Assembly: GCA_016208845.1 (NCBI GenBank) | Contig: JACQXH010000139.1 | Coordinates: 1-14,513, forward strand | Origin: Nitrospirota bacterium | Lineage (GTDB): Bacteria; Nitrospirota; Thermodesulfovibrionia; UBA6902; BMS3Bbin08 | Reading direction: 5' to 3' | Length of the DNA: 14,513 bases | Shown here: piece after piece, positions 14,401 to 14,513 of the stretch | How positions within the stretch are numbered: the stretch's first letter is position 1 | Layout: each line of letters opens with the position of its first letter | Notes under the pieces: model-generated | The model's input: the letters and a program-made list of their open reading frames with translations, nothing else | What the model was told of the DNA's origin: nothing | The model's database searches: none | Translations under genes and position numbers: made by a program

Positions 14401-14513
14401 ATGAAGGTCATTTTAAAAGAAGAAGTCAAGAATCTCGGCAAGATCGGCAGCGTGGTCAATGTCGCTGACGGTTACGGAAGAAATTATCTCATACCAAGAC
14501 ATCTGGCTGATGA
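14401..14513 (+). CDS. rplI: Ribosomal protein bL9, N-terminal part
   Basis: The window ends 37 codons into the gene. The visible peptide starts MKVILKEEVKNLGKIGSVVN and continues VADGYGRNYLIPRHLAD. This is the conserved bL9 N-terminal domain, which binds 23S rRNA at the base of the L1 stalk, with the G-K-x-G-x-V-x-x-V-x-x-G-Y-x-R-N-x-L-I-P signature. The ATG is preceded by GAGGAGA at a seven-base spacing and by its own promoter. rpsF, ssb and rpsR, which often precede rplI, are not upstream here. Confidence 0.95.
   Translation, partial: MKVILKEEVKNLGKIGSVVNVADGYGRNYLIPRHLAD

Overview
The window looks like chromosomal DNA from a diderm, LPS-bearing, probably anaerobic bacterium. The evidence is a bamA-skp-lpxD outer-membrane cluster, a flavodiiron O2/NO reductase, HDOD signalling proteins, and a small HEAT-repeat protein resembling a family I associate with sulfate reducers. 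Short inverted repeats are scattered between genes. A Nitrospirota (Thermodesulfovibrio-like) or Desulfobacterota origin would fit. No rRNA or other decisive marker is present, so the lineage is inference.

Layout. 1-2652 (minus): bamA, a shortened skp/ompH and the first 13 codons of lpxD, the usual envelope-assembly order. 2815-3666 (plus): an HDOD-like protein that has lost its HD pair. 3763-4949 (minus): an intact HDOD protein preceded by, and overlapping, a small accessory-domain protein. 5160-7259 (minus): a tight three-gene operon of flavodiiron protein, mini NifU-like protein and HEAT-repeat protein, behind a good promoter and a possible operator. 7400-8566 (plus): acylphosphatase, then a frameshifted J-domain membrane protein. 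8854-12390 (plus): full-length smc. 12649-14001 (plus): an orphan GlcD-type FAD oxidase, flanked on both sides by copies of one REP-like inverted-repeat element. 14401-end (plus): the start of rplI behind a near-consensus promoter.

Three genes carry lesions. The flavodiiron gene has a single in-frame TGA between two iron ligands, with perfect family sequence on both sides. The J-domain gene has a small deletion and frameshift just before its HPD motif. Skp has lost, in frame, nearly its whole coiled-coil region. Each could be a sequencing or assembly error, real decay or, for the TGA, recoding. Reads covering the sites would decide.

The best candidates for something new are: the flavodiiron/NifU-like/HEAT operon with its in-frame UGA; the tentacle-less Skp; the HD-less HDOD protein beside an intact one; and the REP-like element, whose arms differ by compensatory base-pair changes. 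I saw no CRISPR array, transposase, tRNA, rRNA or phage gene.
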